From Glandiceps talaboti (Eukaryota > Hemichordata > Enteropneusta > Spengelidae), in contig NC_135570.1 of assembly GCF_964340395.1 (NCBI RefSeq), forward strand, positions 10,621,322-10,685,321: a stretch of DNA of 64,000 nucleotides, written 5' to 3'. Positions 50,755 to 61,261 of this stretch are shown here, piece by piece. Positions within the stretch are counted from its first letter, which is position 1. Each line of letters starts with the position of its first letter. The notes beneath the pieces were generated by a model. That model had not been told where the DNA came from. It worked only from the letters and a program-made list of their open reading frames with translations, and made no database searches. Made by a program: the position numbers and the translations under genes.

Positions 50755-51765
50755 ATAGAAAGTAGGACATCAGGTGAAACTCACATACCAATAACGATTG
50801 TTTTGGAAGCAAAAGGAAACAGGAGGGGAGGGCTTTAGTTTAACTGGGAGTAAAACCACAATAATTTCCAGTACATCAAGTTGCACCAAATTTTAATATA
50901 AGATTGAATGTCTTTAAAATAGCTAGGAAAGATTTGACATACAAATAGTTCAATCAACTATTTTCTTTTAAATTCCAACTTGGTATAGATGATAACGTTC
51001 TTCATAAAATGATAAAATTTAGTCGCAAATGGCAAACCTAATCTATAAACAAAGACTAAAAACAATGACGCAAAAAATAATTAGTGACTAAATGTGACAA
51101 AATGTACCAGTCTGGAAATTAGTAAAAATGCATCTTTGAGAATTAGTTGAAGACTTTACAATTGCAAAATTTTCTTGTTGCGAAAATATCTAGGTTTGCA
51201 GTATGTTTGACATAGCTAAGAAATATAAGCTGTAAAAGGAACTCTTTTGTTCATCATTCTGTGCTAAAAGTATGTATAATCACTTAGAGATTTAACACTT
51301 TCACCATGTTACTGTCAAATTTCCCACAGGGATCAATTTAACATTACACAAGTATGACTACACATTTCAACTCACAGAATTAAATCATTAAGGCCTACAT
51401 TTTAGTATTTATAGTTGTATTATTTAATTTACATAAATGCATATTAATTTGACTACATTTGGTCAATGGGTGCAAGAATACATGGAGTAATGTAGTCGCA
51501 TTTATTTTGCCACATGAAAAATTTGGTAGAGTTGCAATTTAGGACGTGTCAGGTGAACTTTAATTTGGCAGACAGTGTAAGGGGAAAGTAGAAACTACAG
51601 TAAAGAACTTATCCAGTTAGCCAACCATACTGAGGTGGTGGGGGAGAGAGAGGTATTCAGTCAACTGATGTTGACATCTTTCATAACAGCTGAATATAGA
51701 AATATGACAACTCGTAAATTTGAAGCGGGAGCTATTTCCATGGAAAAAGTGTTGGTGTGTATTCA
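50755..51765. other. Non-coding, no recognised feature
   Basis: Unique sequence, no array or exon. Confidence 0.4.
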
Positions 51766-51767
51766 GA

Positions 51768-52223
51768 TAAAAATTGTGTGGTTCTGATAACATTCAATTT
51801 TAAAATAGGTGGGGTAGGTAGATTTTTTATTTTATTTTTATTTTTTATTTTTTTAAATATGTGAGTGTCTAGTTCAGGTAGTTATGTTTTCTGTTGATTT
51901 CTATATGGTCTCTGTTATTGGCTTTTTCTCATCAGATGTACAGCCATTACAGATTGGAAGAACAGTTTTATATGTTTTCTGTTGATTTCTATATGGTCTC
52001 TGTGTTATTGGCTTCTTCTCATCACATGTACTGCCATTACAGAATGGAAGAACAGTTCTTTTTCAATTGATGTCTGTTTCTGCATCCACTATTTCTTGTG
52101 AGACTTCACAATTTCGTGATTTTCTTTTTTTTTCTCGAATATGTAAAAAAAAAGTTTAGGGTCGGCATGAAAAACTAGGTGGGGTCAGTTAACCGGAACC
52201 AAACAACTTTTTTATTTGGCCTA
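51768..52223 (+). mobile_element. PIF/Harbinger-like MITE, copy C with internal duplication
   Basis: Contains all the family blocks of copies A and B and ends GGAACCAAACAACTTTTTTA, TTTGGCC. The left terminus is degraded: it begins ATAAAAATTGTGTGGTTCTG without the GGCCTAA start, so no target duplication can be read. About 90 bp (GTTTTCTGTTGATTTCTATA to GGAAGAACAGTT) is present twice in tandem between 51886 and 52055, which makes this copy longer than the others. Confidence 0.85.
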
Positions 52224-52229
52224 AAATAA

Positions 52230-53995
52230 ATTTAGCATCTAAAAACATACGACCACAGTATTCATGTTATATTTGTCACAACATATCATAAATCATTCAA
52301 ACTGTTACAGGTATACAGATGACAAAATGAAGTAGTTTGGGTCAAAGGTCAAGTTAATAACTTGACATTCCATTCACTCTATCTGAAGGACTTTATATTG
52401 ATTTGATAGTTTCTACTTTATCAAAGTATTTACAACATGATGAACACAACAACATACACTGTATCTAAAGAATGTCAACCACATCATCTATAGAATTACA
52501 TCTTTTGAACCCAATAACAACATCTGTAGAATTAAATCTGTTGAAATCATTGTTAGGATATATAGTTGAGCAATATGAATGTAACTATATACTCACTTCA
52601 TGATACTAAGTCCACCAAGAAAACATGGATACAAGCTACTCTAGAAAATCAATTAATCAAATAACAATTTTTTTTTACAGAAAGTTGGATAAAACTATCG
52701 TTTCTTTTTATCATGTCGATGTAATGTTAATTTTGTTAAGTGATGAAGCTACAGAACTTTTCTCTAGATTTTTTGGTCGGTCAATTATTACCTGTAGAAT
52801 TAACCAAGGTAAATTTACCTTTCCTGTGTTATTTCCGAGTTCACTCATTAAATAGTCAAAGAAATTCCAGCCTTTTTTTATCAGCTTTCCAGGTGTATTC
52901 ATATCAACTTTTGGTCATTTTCCAGGAATGTTGACCAGTGAAATTCATTTGTCAACACACCTGCTTATATCTCATCTATCAAAATTGAGACTTTACAAAC
53001 AATAACATCGATAGTTTAGTTGATAAATTTTCCAGAGTTTCCAGGAGCTGATTACATTTTTCCGGGAGTCCATTGAAATTGCAGGTCTTTCCAGGAAAGT
53101 ATTAATCAAGTATTTTTAGAGCAATCTAAATTGATATCTTTGTTATAATTCAAGTCACATCAAACTTATATAAAAAGAACCCCTAGTCTTCAGACAATTA
53201 TTCTAGTCGGTAATAGTACTAAATGTAACTTCTTTGCAAAGTTCAGAAAAATACAAAAATGTGAAACTTTAATTTGTGGAAGAAAAATTGTGAGAAAGGC
53301 ATTCTTTTTACAAATGATGACAACATCTATTATTCAAATCTCCATAAAGTGAAAAAATTAACAAAAAGTCACAAAAACTTTGTCATATAATTTCGGTGGG
53401 TAAGTAACACAATTTCACCATTAATTCATAAAAAAGTGTTATTTCTATGAATGGAACACAAAATAGATTTACAATGCACTAAAAATGTTACACAAAACAA
53501 GAACTTTTAATCAGAAAAGTTTTTTGGTGGGAAACTGCCTTGTAATGACAAGGTTAAAGTGTGACATACAAGCCTTTAGGATGCACTTTAGGCTGAATAC
53601 CTTACTCATCATTTCCCTCATTAATATTTCACTCTGCCAAGAAAACACATATGCCTTGACATCTGAAATTTTTCCACAATATTCAACACCAACCTTTGAA
53701 CTGTTAATCACCAAAATTTATAAATTCTAGCTGCAAAACATTTCCCAATTGAACCAATCGATGAATTGCCAAACCAGAGCTTATGCATTTCAAAAGCAAT
53801 TTGTGCAACCTACATGTATCTATGATTGAACCAATGAATTTAATTTTTCCAGTCATGTATTTGGGTTACATATATGTTGCGTGCAAATGTTTTCATCTAT
53901 GATCTATTTGGTAAAAAAAAACCAAATAAATAAGATCAAATAAATAAACTTTAAACAAGATCAAATGTTAATGTCTTAAAAGAAAGCTTGTACTT
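52230..53995. other. Non-coding, no recognised feature
   Basis: Mostly unique AT-rich sequence; TTTCCAGG-type words are frequent at 52885-53100. The small open frames at 52.6-52.9 and 53.5-53.7 kb overlap on both strands and have no domain. Confidence 0.4.
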
Positions 53996-54001
53996 GATGA
54001 T

Positions 54002-54022
54002 GGGGGGGGGGGGGGGGGGGGG
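54002..54022 (+). repeat. Poly-G tract (21 G)
   Basis: The longest homopolymer in the window: 21 G on the plus strand. Confidence 0.95.
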
Positions 54023-54251
54023 CACTTTATGCAATAAATGGAGTCTGTATGTATTACAGTTTTTGAGTTATGCTGTAAATATTGATTTTTAACAATCACT
54101 TGGTCAAATTTGCATATCTCAAAAACCACAGTGACATGCATATGTACCATACATCATGTCACCTTTGTGCCTGGTTTGAATGAATTGGATATTGTATTAT
54201 AGGCAGGCAGACAGACAAACGTACAGAGCTCACTGTTATAGTACCCCCTTG

Positions 54252-54271
54252 GGTGTGTGTGTGTGTGTGTG
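54252..54271. repeat. Short (GT)n microsatellite
   Basis: About nine GT units after CCCCCTTGG, followed by GGGGAGGGG. Confidence 0.9.
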
Positions 54272-54274
54272 GGG

Positions 54275-54750
54275 AGGGGTTAGGCTAAGTTTGTAAAAAT
54301 AAACTAGTCATCATATGTATAACAGAGTTGACCTTTGACCTGATCTAGCATATCGTTCTTATAGATTTCCATCATTTATCTCCTATTTCAAGGTTTCATC
54401 TTACTTATTTGTAAGAATTATTGAAGATTCTAAAAATTAAAATAACATTTACATTGAGTCAGATATTTTTTCTGAATTTCTTCACAAATATTCATTGATT
54501 TTTCTTTAAATGATACAAAAACTATTGATTATGTTAACATTACCTATATGTAATATAAATACCAGTTTGTAAAAAAAAAAAAATTATGGTCCATGTCTTT
54601 TCAGAAAAAGAATTGATTTTATATAATTGTGTATCTTAGCTAGTTTATTTGAAAGGAGTGAACACAATGATCTATTTGAGCTACATTCAGTAGAACTAGA
54701 AGTCAAACATCATCATCTCAAAAAATATGACTAAGTAGTTATACATTTTG
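54275..54750. other. Non-coding, no recognised feature
   Basis: Unique AT-rich sequence with an A13 tract near 54570. Confidence 0.4.
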
Positions 54751-54756
54751 GGATGT

Positions 54757-54808
54757 CTTAAAGGGTCATGTTTCAATCCCAGGTCATTGAATTAGTGTTA
54801 TCTTAATA
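54757..54808 (+). repeat. Dispersed repeat B, copy 2
   Basis: TCTTAAAGGGTCATGTTTCA, ATCCCAGGTCATTGAATTAG, TGTTATCTTA aligns with the copies at 33003 (minus strand) and 62129. Confidence 0.6.
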
Positions 54809-54835
54809 TAAAATCTGTAATGCTAATCAACTGCA

Positions 54836-55070
54836 CCCTATCATCTCCACTTCAATCATCTCCCATCCCATCACCCCACCCTAAATCAAGCCCACCCCAC
54901 CCCACCATCCCCATATCCCAATCATCCCCACCCTAATCAACCCCATCCCAATCATCCCCACACTAATCAACCCCATCCCATCATCCTCACATCAATCATC
55001 CCCATCCCCATCATCTCCATCCCATCATCTCCATCCCATCATCTCCATCCCAATCATGTATGCCCACCCA
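54836..55070. repeat. CCCATCCCAATCATC-rich low-complexity array
   Basis: Irregular tandem repetition of CCCATCCCATCATC, CCCCACCCTAATCAA and related words. The plus strand is C-rich and nearly free of G across the tract. Confidence 0.9.
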
Positions 55071-55074
55071 AACC

Positions 55075-56635
55075 ATCTTTTATAAGTTAGAAATTTGTAG
55101 CTGCTTACTTGTGCAAAACTGTATTTTTATAATGTGCAACGGTTTTGTTACTTCTTAATGAACAGACCAGGTCCTGTAGTTTTTGTTTGCATATCTGATA
55201 CTTCATAAATTGTTGAATGTCTGGTAAATTCTACAAAATTTATATATTGTGCATATCTATAGTATCAATTGCTGCAACTGACCTGCAGTGACAAAATAAA
55301 GTGACTATTTGGAACAAAATATCTCTGTTGAAAATGAAACTACTCATATATAATACGGTACTTGATACACTATAAATTAGTTTGATAGAAAAATTACACT
55401 GTACAGTTGTGATATGCATCCGTTTTTTTAAAATACATTTTCTGTTTCTCATATTCATGGTGAAATATAATCACACAATCAGTGCATAATTTGGGTTCTT
55501 TACATTTCAAGACGATTCCTTCCGTTGGGAAAAGCCATTATTCAGACGGAACAGGTCAGGAAAATCAGACAAAATTCCTGGTGGGACCATATATCTTGCA
55601 CATAGAACAACAAAGGAAAAGCTGCATACATCATGGACGCTACTTATTCTGACAGCGTCATTAAATAATTGTGTGGTTTCGGTGAGTGTCGCAGCACGAT
55701 TGAAATATGTCAACTTTGAATAGTTTGTAATAGCAAGTCATAATTTTGTATAAAAATACATAATTTTCACTGAAAAGAAAAAAGTAAAAAATATTTCTTA
55801 GGCATAATTTTGCTCATTAAGAAAGCAATACTTGGAAACTTTGAGGAAACCGTATTCTATTTTATTCTAAAGAAAAAAAACGTTAAAAAGTGAAAACAAT
55901 GAAAATTTCATATTTTGCGACATTCTATATTCATGGAACATGTAAAAAATTTTATAATAAAATTTGTGTCAAATATTTCATATGCTATGGAAAACATTAC
56001 ATTTCACTATCCAAGTGATATTGTGTTTCAAATAATGATGAAAACGACAAAAGGTCAAGAGAATAAATCCTACTGTTTGACTAAATGTCAATTCCTTCCC
56101 TCCGGTTTTCTATTTTCCCCCCTCCGGTTTTCTATTTGAAAGGTATTAAAAGAAGTCAGAAAAAGAAAACAGCCTGATTATGAAAATTTGAGTTTTTTCA
56201 AGAAAATACTGATGATTTACTGTTGTGAAAGTGTAGAAAGCCACCAAAAGTAAACCACTGAAGGTTTGAGTACAATGGAACACTGAGTAGATTCATGAGC
56301 AAAACAGCATTACCTTCAATTGTTTAGAATCCAAGTCAGAAAGCGGGAAAGTTAATATTTGATTTACTCTTGTGAGGAGTGTGGAATTTTAGTTTGTTTT
56401 CATTCTTTGTTCAAGAGGAAAACCAAGAAGCTAGACACATGCACAGGCATGTCACAAGTATTAGGGAATGTAACCATCATTTGTTTGTATTCTTAACACT
56501 GGCACCGCTTGCCACAACACTAGCGCAGGACGGACCTTCACGTGGTTGATTTTGAATATCCTCTCGACATACACTTAGACATTCACTCACGAGTCACAAA
56601 CCTAAAATAAATTATGACTGCACATGCCAACAACT
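55075..56635. other. Non-coding, no recognised feature
   Basis: Unique AT-rich sequence; a short CCTCCGGTTTTCTATTT duplication sits at 56099-56136. No exon recognised. Confidence 0.4.
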
Positions 56636-56642
56636 CAACGCA

Positions 56643-56785
56643 CACTGCATGAAAGGGTGGCGTTTACGGTTCCATATACACATGACAGCCACACAACAGA
56701 ATTGCAGCGATTCTGGATTCACTGCAATTCTGTGGTGTTACTGTCATGTATATGGCACCAGAAATGCCACTCTTTCATGCAGTGC
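56643..56785. repeat. Long palindrome (about 64-bp arms, 14-base loop)
   Basis: The left arm CACTGCATGAAAGGGTGGCG...CAGAATTGCAG (to 56707) pairs with CTGCAATTCTG...CATGCAGTG on the right (56722-56785). Identity is about 85 percent with one 2-base indel. The loop is CGATTCTGGATTCA. The outer 13 bp and the inner 11 bp pair perfectly. It abuts a TA microsatellite at 56789. It could be a fold-back MITE or could give a long hairpin RNA; no flanking duplication was resolved. Confidence 0.85.
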
Positions 56786-56788
56786 CAC

Positions 56789-56826
56789 TTATATATATAT
56801 ATATATAAATATATATATATACACAC
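56789..56826. repeat. (AT)n microsatellite
   Basis: An AT run of about 32 bp with one AAT interruption, then a short AC run. Confidence 0.95.
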
Positions 56827-56829
56827 ACA

Positions 56830-57735
56830 GGGATTTATAATGTTGCCTGAATTGAGACTTTATACCAGCGACAGATACGAACTGTCGAATAATGTTGCTA
56901 CGAATATTCTCCATAAAACTAAATGCATGCTCGCTTGCTACAAGAAAATAACGCACCATCTACTGGTAGCGTAATTGGTAATGGTATTTTTTATATCCCT
57001 CCATACAAGTAAGATGGTGTAAATGAAGTAACATCATTCATATTCGTAATGTTATATTCTCTAGATCCATTGATACAAGCATTACATGTCCCTATGAATA
57101 CATACGCTGTAGTTCACCATCAAATCTTTCCTTCTGTGATTGGCTATCAAATCTTCCCTTCTGTGATTGGCTAATTCCATGTACAGAAGCAGATTCATTA
57201 ATTAATATTCATGAATTAAGATCCCGTAAGAATTTGCACCCGCTATCTGGCCATTATTTAAAAGTGAAATATTCATTCGAAGAGGCATGTGTTCAGAGAT
57301 CAGAATGGAAATCAACCAAGCAACAGCCCAACGCTACCACAAAATAGACTCATTTCATTATTCATTCTCATCTCATCTTTACCAACTTTTGAACCAAAGT
57401 AGCTGACATTATCTATAAACCTTTTACTCACAGCATAGAATTACAATCAGAAACAAGTATAAACGCACTTTTTTACCCACTGTCAATGCATTATCGTAAT
57501 GTTATCCTGCGGCAATGAGCAAGTACAAAAAACGTTCTGCAAAAAAGTCATCCTACTAATTGCACCATTTCCTACTTGTCATTGTACATGAATTTTACAA
57601 CTTCAAATTAAAAACTGAGTAGTATAAAGTATTTTTACGACAGCAAATATCTATGGTCAAATAGTGCACAAAACATAGACCATCAATTGTTTACATGTGT
57701 GAGTAAACTTTGCAACAAAACTTTACTAATTGTTG
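56830..57735. other. Non-coding with a duplicated CCAAT-type segment
   Basis: TCAAATCTTYCCTTCTGTGA, TTGGCTA is duplicated at 57118-57172, placing two GATTGGCT sites (57138 and 57165) 27 bp apart. They are inverted CCAAT boxes by sequence. Otherwise unique. Confidence 0.45.
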
Positions 57736-57739
57736 TTAT

Positions 57740-58190
57740 GAACAACCTGTTCTGATAATAGAATATTTTGGATAACCAAATTGTTCAGCTGGCCAAACTG
57801 TTCAGATAAACACAGTTTAGCTAGTCCTTCAGTCGGATAAAGAAAGAATTCAGCTAGTCAAACTATTCAGATACACAAAGTCTTTAGCTAGCCAAACTGT
57901 TCAGATAAAGAAAGAGTTCAGCAAATCAAACTTCAGATAAACAAAAAGTTTGGATTGCCAAACTGTTCAGATAACCAAATAGATTGCCAAACTGTTCAGA
58001 TAACTAAATAGCTTCGGTAAGCACTGTTCAGATAAACAAATACATAAGGTGACCAAGTAGTCCAGATAAACAAATAATTCATTCAACCAAATAGTTTGCA
58101 TTGCCAAATTGTTCAGATTATCAAATAGTGAAGATAAACAATTAGCTCATATACCCAAACCGTTCAGATTTTCAAATAATTTGGGCAACC
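57740..58190. repeat. Degenerate array of GTTCAGATAAACAAAT units, period 30-40 bp
   Basis: CCAAACTGTTCAGATAAMCAAATAG, with GNTTGCC or AGCTAG linkers, recurs about twelve times with variable spacing. Confidence 0.8.
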
Positions 58191-58299
58191 AAGTAATTTA
58201 ACCATTTTGTCTGTCTTCAACTTACACAAAGACAAGAATATGAAATATTGGAACTATTTGATGGAATTTTGTTCTCAAAATATAATATCGGTAAATATT

Positions 58300-58810
58300 T
58301 CAACAATTAGACTAATATTTTTGATTATGAAATATTCTAAGGGTGCAGACTACAGGACAGGAACCAAAACTAAAAGTATTTGACTGGACAATATTTTAAT
58401 AAATCTAATAACAAAGATTTTAAAAATTACATTAATATTGTTTGGTTCTAAAACATTGCAATAATGCAGACTACAAGACTTAAACCAAAATCTAAAATTG
58501 TTTGATTGTACGACAAAAAAGAGAATGAATAATTTCAATAATATTTTTGGACTCAAAAATATTGCAAAAGATGTCTAAAATTGTTTGATTATACAACAGT
58601 ACGAGTAATAAAGAACGATTTCAATAACATTTTTAGATTCAAAATTATTGTAAAGATTGAATTGAATTGAACTGAATTCAAAAATTTTCCACCAGAAAAT
58701 GAAAACAAAATGTACATTCTTTGAAGATGCAGCTCTAAAGTCTAAAACCGTTTGACTAACAGCAACAAAATTGATAATTTCATTAAAATGCATGAAGTAT
58801 TGCGACAGCA
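58300..58810. repeat. Degenerate array, period about 110-130 bp
   Basis: Blocks AATATTTTTGGATTC, AAATATTGCAA, then GCAGACTACAAGAC, then CTAAAATTGTTTGA recur three to four times. Two minus-strand open frames (68 and 83 residues) are in this AT-rich array and not credible. Confidence 0.65.
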
Positions 58811-59089
58811 CTGACTCAAGGAACACAACTACTGCCTAACTTGACTAACTACCATTGACTCTGTCAAAAGGTCACAGGAGACGCAAAATAATAGTTGTAT
58901 TGTAAATGCTACAAGTCAGGATGAATAAAAACGATGTCGTCTGTTAATAGAGTCTTCATCCATGTTGCTTTGTGTGATTCAAGCACCTCAATATGATAGA
59001 TATAGAGACATAGAGGCACCTAGGCATTTCCACAAACAAATACAGACTCCATTAAGATGTGGAGTATTTGCTACAGTCCACTAATGGGT

Positions 59090-59405
59090 GATCTGGTACA
59101 ATCTACATCTCTTCCAAAATTAGTCAGTGTTTTTGCTATAGATTTAAAACCCTGGGAAAACAGCACGGGATCTGGTAAAATAATTAGGGATCTGGTACAA
59201 TCAACATGGCTTCCAAAATTATTTGTGGGTGTTTTTGCTATGTCTTTAGAACCCTGGGAAAATAGTAGGGGATCTGACAATATACGTAGGGATCTGATAC
59301 AATCTACACAGCTTCCAAAATTAGTGGGTGTCTTTGCTATGGTTTTAGAACCCAGGTAAAATGGTAGGGGAGCTGGTAAAATAATTACGGATCTGGTACA
59401 ATCTA
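59090..59405 (+). repeat. Minisatellite of 99-102 bp, left part (split by transposon)
   Basis: Unit blocks are GGGATCTGGTACAATCTACA, CAGCTTCCAAAATTAGT, GTGTTTTTGCTATG, TTTAGAACCCTGGGAAAATA. Starts of GGTACAATC-type words at 59095, 59194, 59296 and 59395 give periods 99, 102 and 99. All are multiples of three, and the plus strand stays open for 100 residues with a 33-residue repeat (LPKLVSVFAM, then EPWENS) until a TAA in the third unit. The array resumes at 60867. Confidence 0.93.
59404..59405. repeat. TA target-site duplication, left
   Basis: TA preceding GGGGCGTC. Paired with TA at 60867-60868. Removing the element and one TA restores an uninterrupted array unit, as seen intact at 59296-59310. 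Confidence 0.85.
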
Positions 59406-59518
59406 GGGGCGTCATCGAAATCAAAAGCATCGTAATTACGCGTCGCTACGAGTAAAGACTAGTAACTACTAGTAGCTACGATGTACTACGAGAAACGGGA
59501 GATAATGAGGTGTTCAGG

Positions 59519-59560
59519 TTCATGAATAACTGACAATAGATAATAAGTTTACATTTCTTT
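59519..59560 (+). repeat. Internal direct repeat of the transposon, left copy
   Basis: TTCATGAATAACTGACAATA, then GTTTACATTT here resembles CTCATGAATAACGGACAATA, then GTTTACTTTT at 60693-60730. It is direct rather than inverted, just inside the terminal repeats. Confidence 0.7.
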
Positions 59561-60397
59561 GTTTCCCTTAACGATGTCGTCTTTACGCGTAGATACACGT
59601 AATTTTTTATCGCCAACACACAATAGATAGTGATTCTCACCTTCCATGTTTCCAATGATGACATCGTCTTCTATCGTAGTTGATCGTAGTTTGTCATAAT
59701 TTTCGATCGTCAAAGAAAACCACGTACTCAGCCAGTAATGTGCTGATGAAACTAGTACTGCACATGTTTTTATGAGTGCAAGTTCATGGGCGATATTCAT
59801 TAAAAAAAAACAATAAGATATGCACAAAACCAAAGTTTCAATATTCAGTACAAACTAACAGTACAACTTACAAGCTCACGCTTGGCGGCCATGGTAGGGC
59901 CAAGAAATGCTGTTGAATTTCCGGGTTGCGGAAGTGCAGTTTTGACTTTTATATCATCGAATAACGGGATTTGTTTTATATATTCTAAAACAACAACTAA
60001 TTTTTTATGTTTCTCAGTACAGTAACATTCCTAAATGATGGGGTTGAGTTGAGAAATCGCAATGTTCGGCAACACGTGGCGTGATGCATGATGTCGGTAG
60101 ATATATAAACATAGAGACGCAAGTGATGAACGTATTCAGTTATTCGTAGCCCGAAATTTCGTTATATAAATGACGTTTTTCCTCAAAATTTTGAAGAAAC
60201 AAAACGTTTTTAGGTGACTTCTAAATCAATCAAATCAAACGATATATTAATGCGAGACAAGCTTTAGTTTTTAATTTGTTTTTGTGGACAATGTTCGATT
60301 TCGACTGACGAATCCTGCGACTAGAATCTAACACGATCAATGCACCGTTCAGCAGCCAGACGAAAATGGTCGACATGTTTGTTGATCAGCCGAGAAG

Positions 60398-60522
60398 TGC
60401 ATAAGGAACTTGTGAGGCAGTCCGAATAAATAGATGTAAAATCCGACGTTTCGAATAAAAATTCTTCTTCAAGGTATTTTTAGGCAAGACATATTAGGTA
60501 AACATCTGAATATATCTGAAAC
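60398..60522 (-). repeat. Dispersed repeat G (GAAACGTCGG type), copy 2
   Basis: Highly similar to 33273-33405. On the minus strand it contains CTTGAAGAAGAATTTTTATT, CGAAACGTCGGATTTTACAT. It lies inside the TIR transposon, so either a retroelement fragment inserted into the transposon or the transposon captured it. Confidence 0.7.
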
Positions 60523-60780
60523 ACTTAGTTGACTTACTAGCCGACTGTACGAATGCCATAGAACTTAGAAGGCATCGAATGAATAACATTGAAAAAAATA
60601 AGCGTGAAACTGATTTGCGCACAGGAAAGAAAATCTTTTTGTTTCGTTATTTTTTTCATGATGAAGACTACGCGTAAATGGTCGTAGTTTGGGCTCATGA
60701 ATAACGGACAATAGGTGTTTACTTTTTATTGTCTACAACCTAAAGTACATGAATATGCGTTGAGACTTATGAATATTCAC

Positions 60781-60866
60781 CGTAGTACATCGTAACTACT
60801 AGTAGTTACTAGTCTTTACTCGTAGCGACGCGTAATTACGATGCTTTTGATTTCGATGTCGTCCCC
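60781..60866. repeat. Right terminal inverted repeat of the transposon
   Basis: CGTAGTACATCGTAACTACT through TTTGATTTCGATGTCGTCCC C is the reverse complement of 59406-59490 apart from a few differences. It is directly followed by the TA duplication. Confidence 0.9.
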
Positions 60867-61060
60867 TACACAGCTTCCAAAATTAGTCAGTGTTTTTGCT
60901 ATGTCTTCAGAACCCTGGGAAAATAGTAGGGGATCTGGTGAAATAATAAGGGATCTGGAGAAATTCAGACAGCATCCAAAATTAGCCAGTGTTTTTGCTA
61001 TGGCATTTAACGCCACTAATAAACAAGTGGTGTTTAACAAAATCCACAATTCCATTTTAG
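60867..61060 (+). repeat. Minisatellite of 99-102 bp, right part
   Basis: Continuation of the 59090 array after the insertion: TACACAGCTTCCAAAATTAG, then a next unit at 60966 with CAGACAGCATCC. The period is 99 bp. More diverged relatives with GAACCCTRGT and GGGAAATCTGA words continue to about 61260. Confidence 0.9.
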
Positions 61061-61261
61061 TCACTCTTTTCCTAAGATACTTATAACCCTGGTCACAAAG
61101 AAAGGGAAATCTGAGTAAAAATTACATTGTTTCTGTTAATTTGATGGGCGTTTTTTATGAAGTTTTAGAACCCTAGTACAGAGGGGAAATCTGACAAAAT
61201 ACAAATATAAAATTCCCTACTTTTTCAGAGTTTCTACAGTTTTACACCCCTCAGAACCCCA

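Larger units (their letters stand above)
59406..60866. mobile_element. TIR DNA transposon, 1461 bp, TA target duplication
   Basis: The ends are inverted repeats of 85-86 bp (59406-59490 and 60781-60866) that differ at only a few positions near the outer tip (GGGGCGTCATCG versus GGGGACGACATCG) and one base inside. The TIR is built of ACTAGTAACTACTAGTAG- and CGTAATTACGCGTCGCTACG-type words, themselves partly palindromic. The interior has no recognisable transposase; the longest frame is 94 residues on the minus strand (59549-59833) without a known motif. TA duplication fits Tc1/mariner-like mobilisation, although CTA cannot be formally excluded. The interior also holds a copy of dispersed repeat G (60398-60522). 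Confidence 0.9.

Noticed and set aside
59549-59833. 94-residue minus-strand frame inside the TIR element as a transposase
   Set aside because: Far shorter than any DDE transposase and without a recognisable DNA-binding or catalytic motif.
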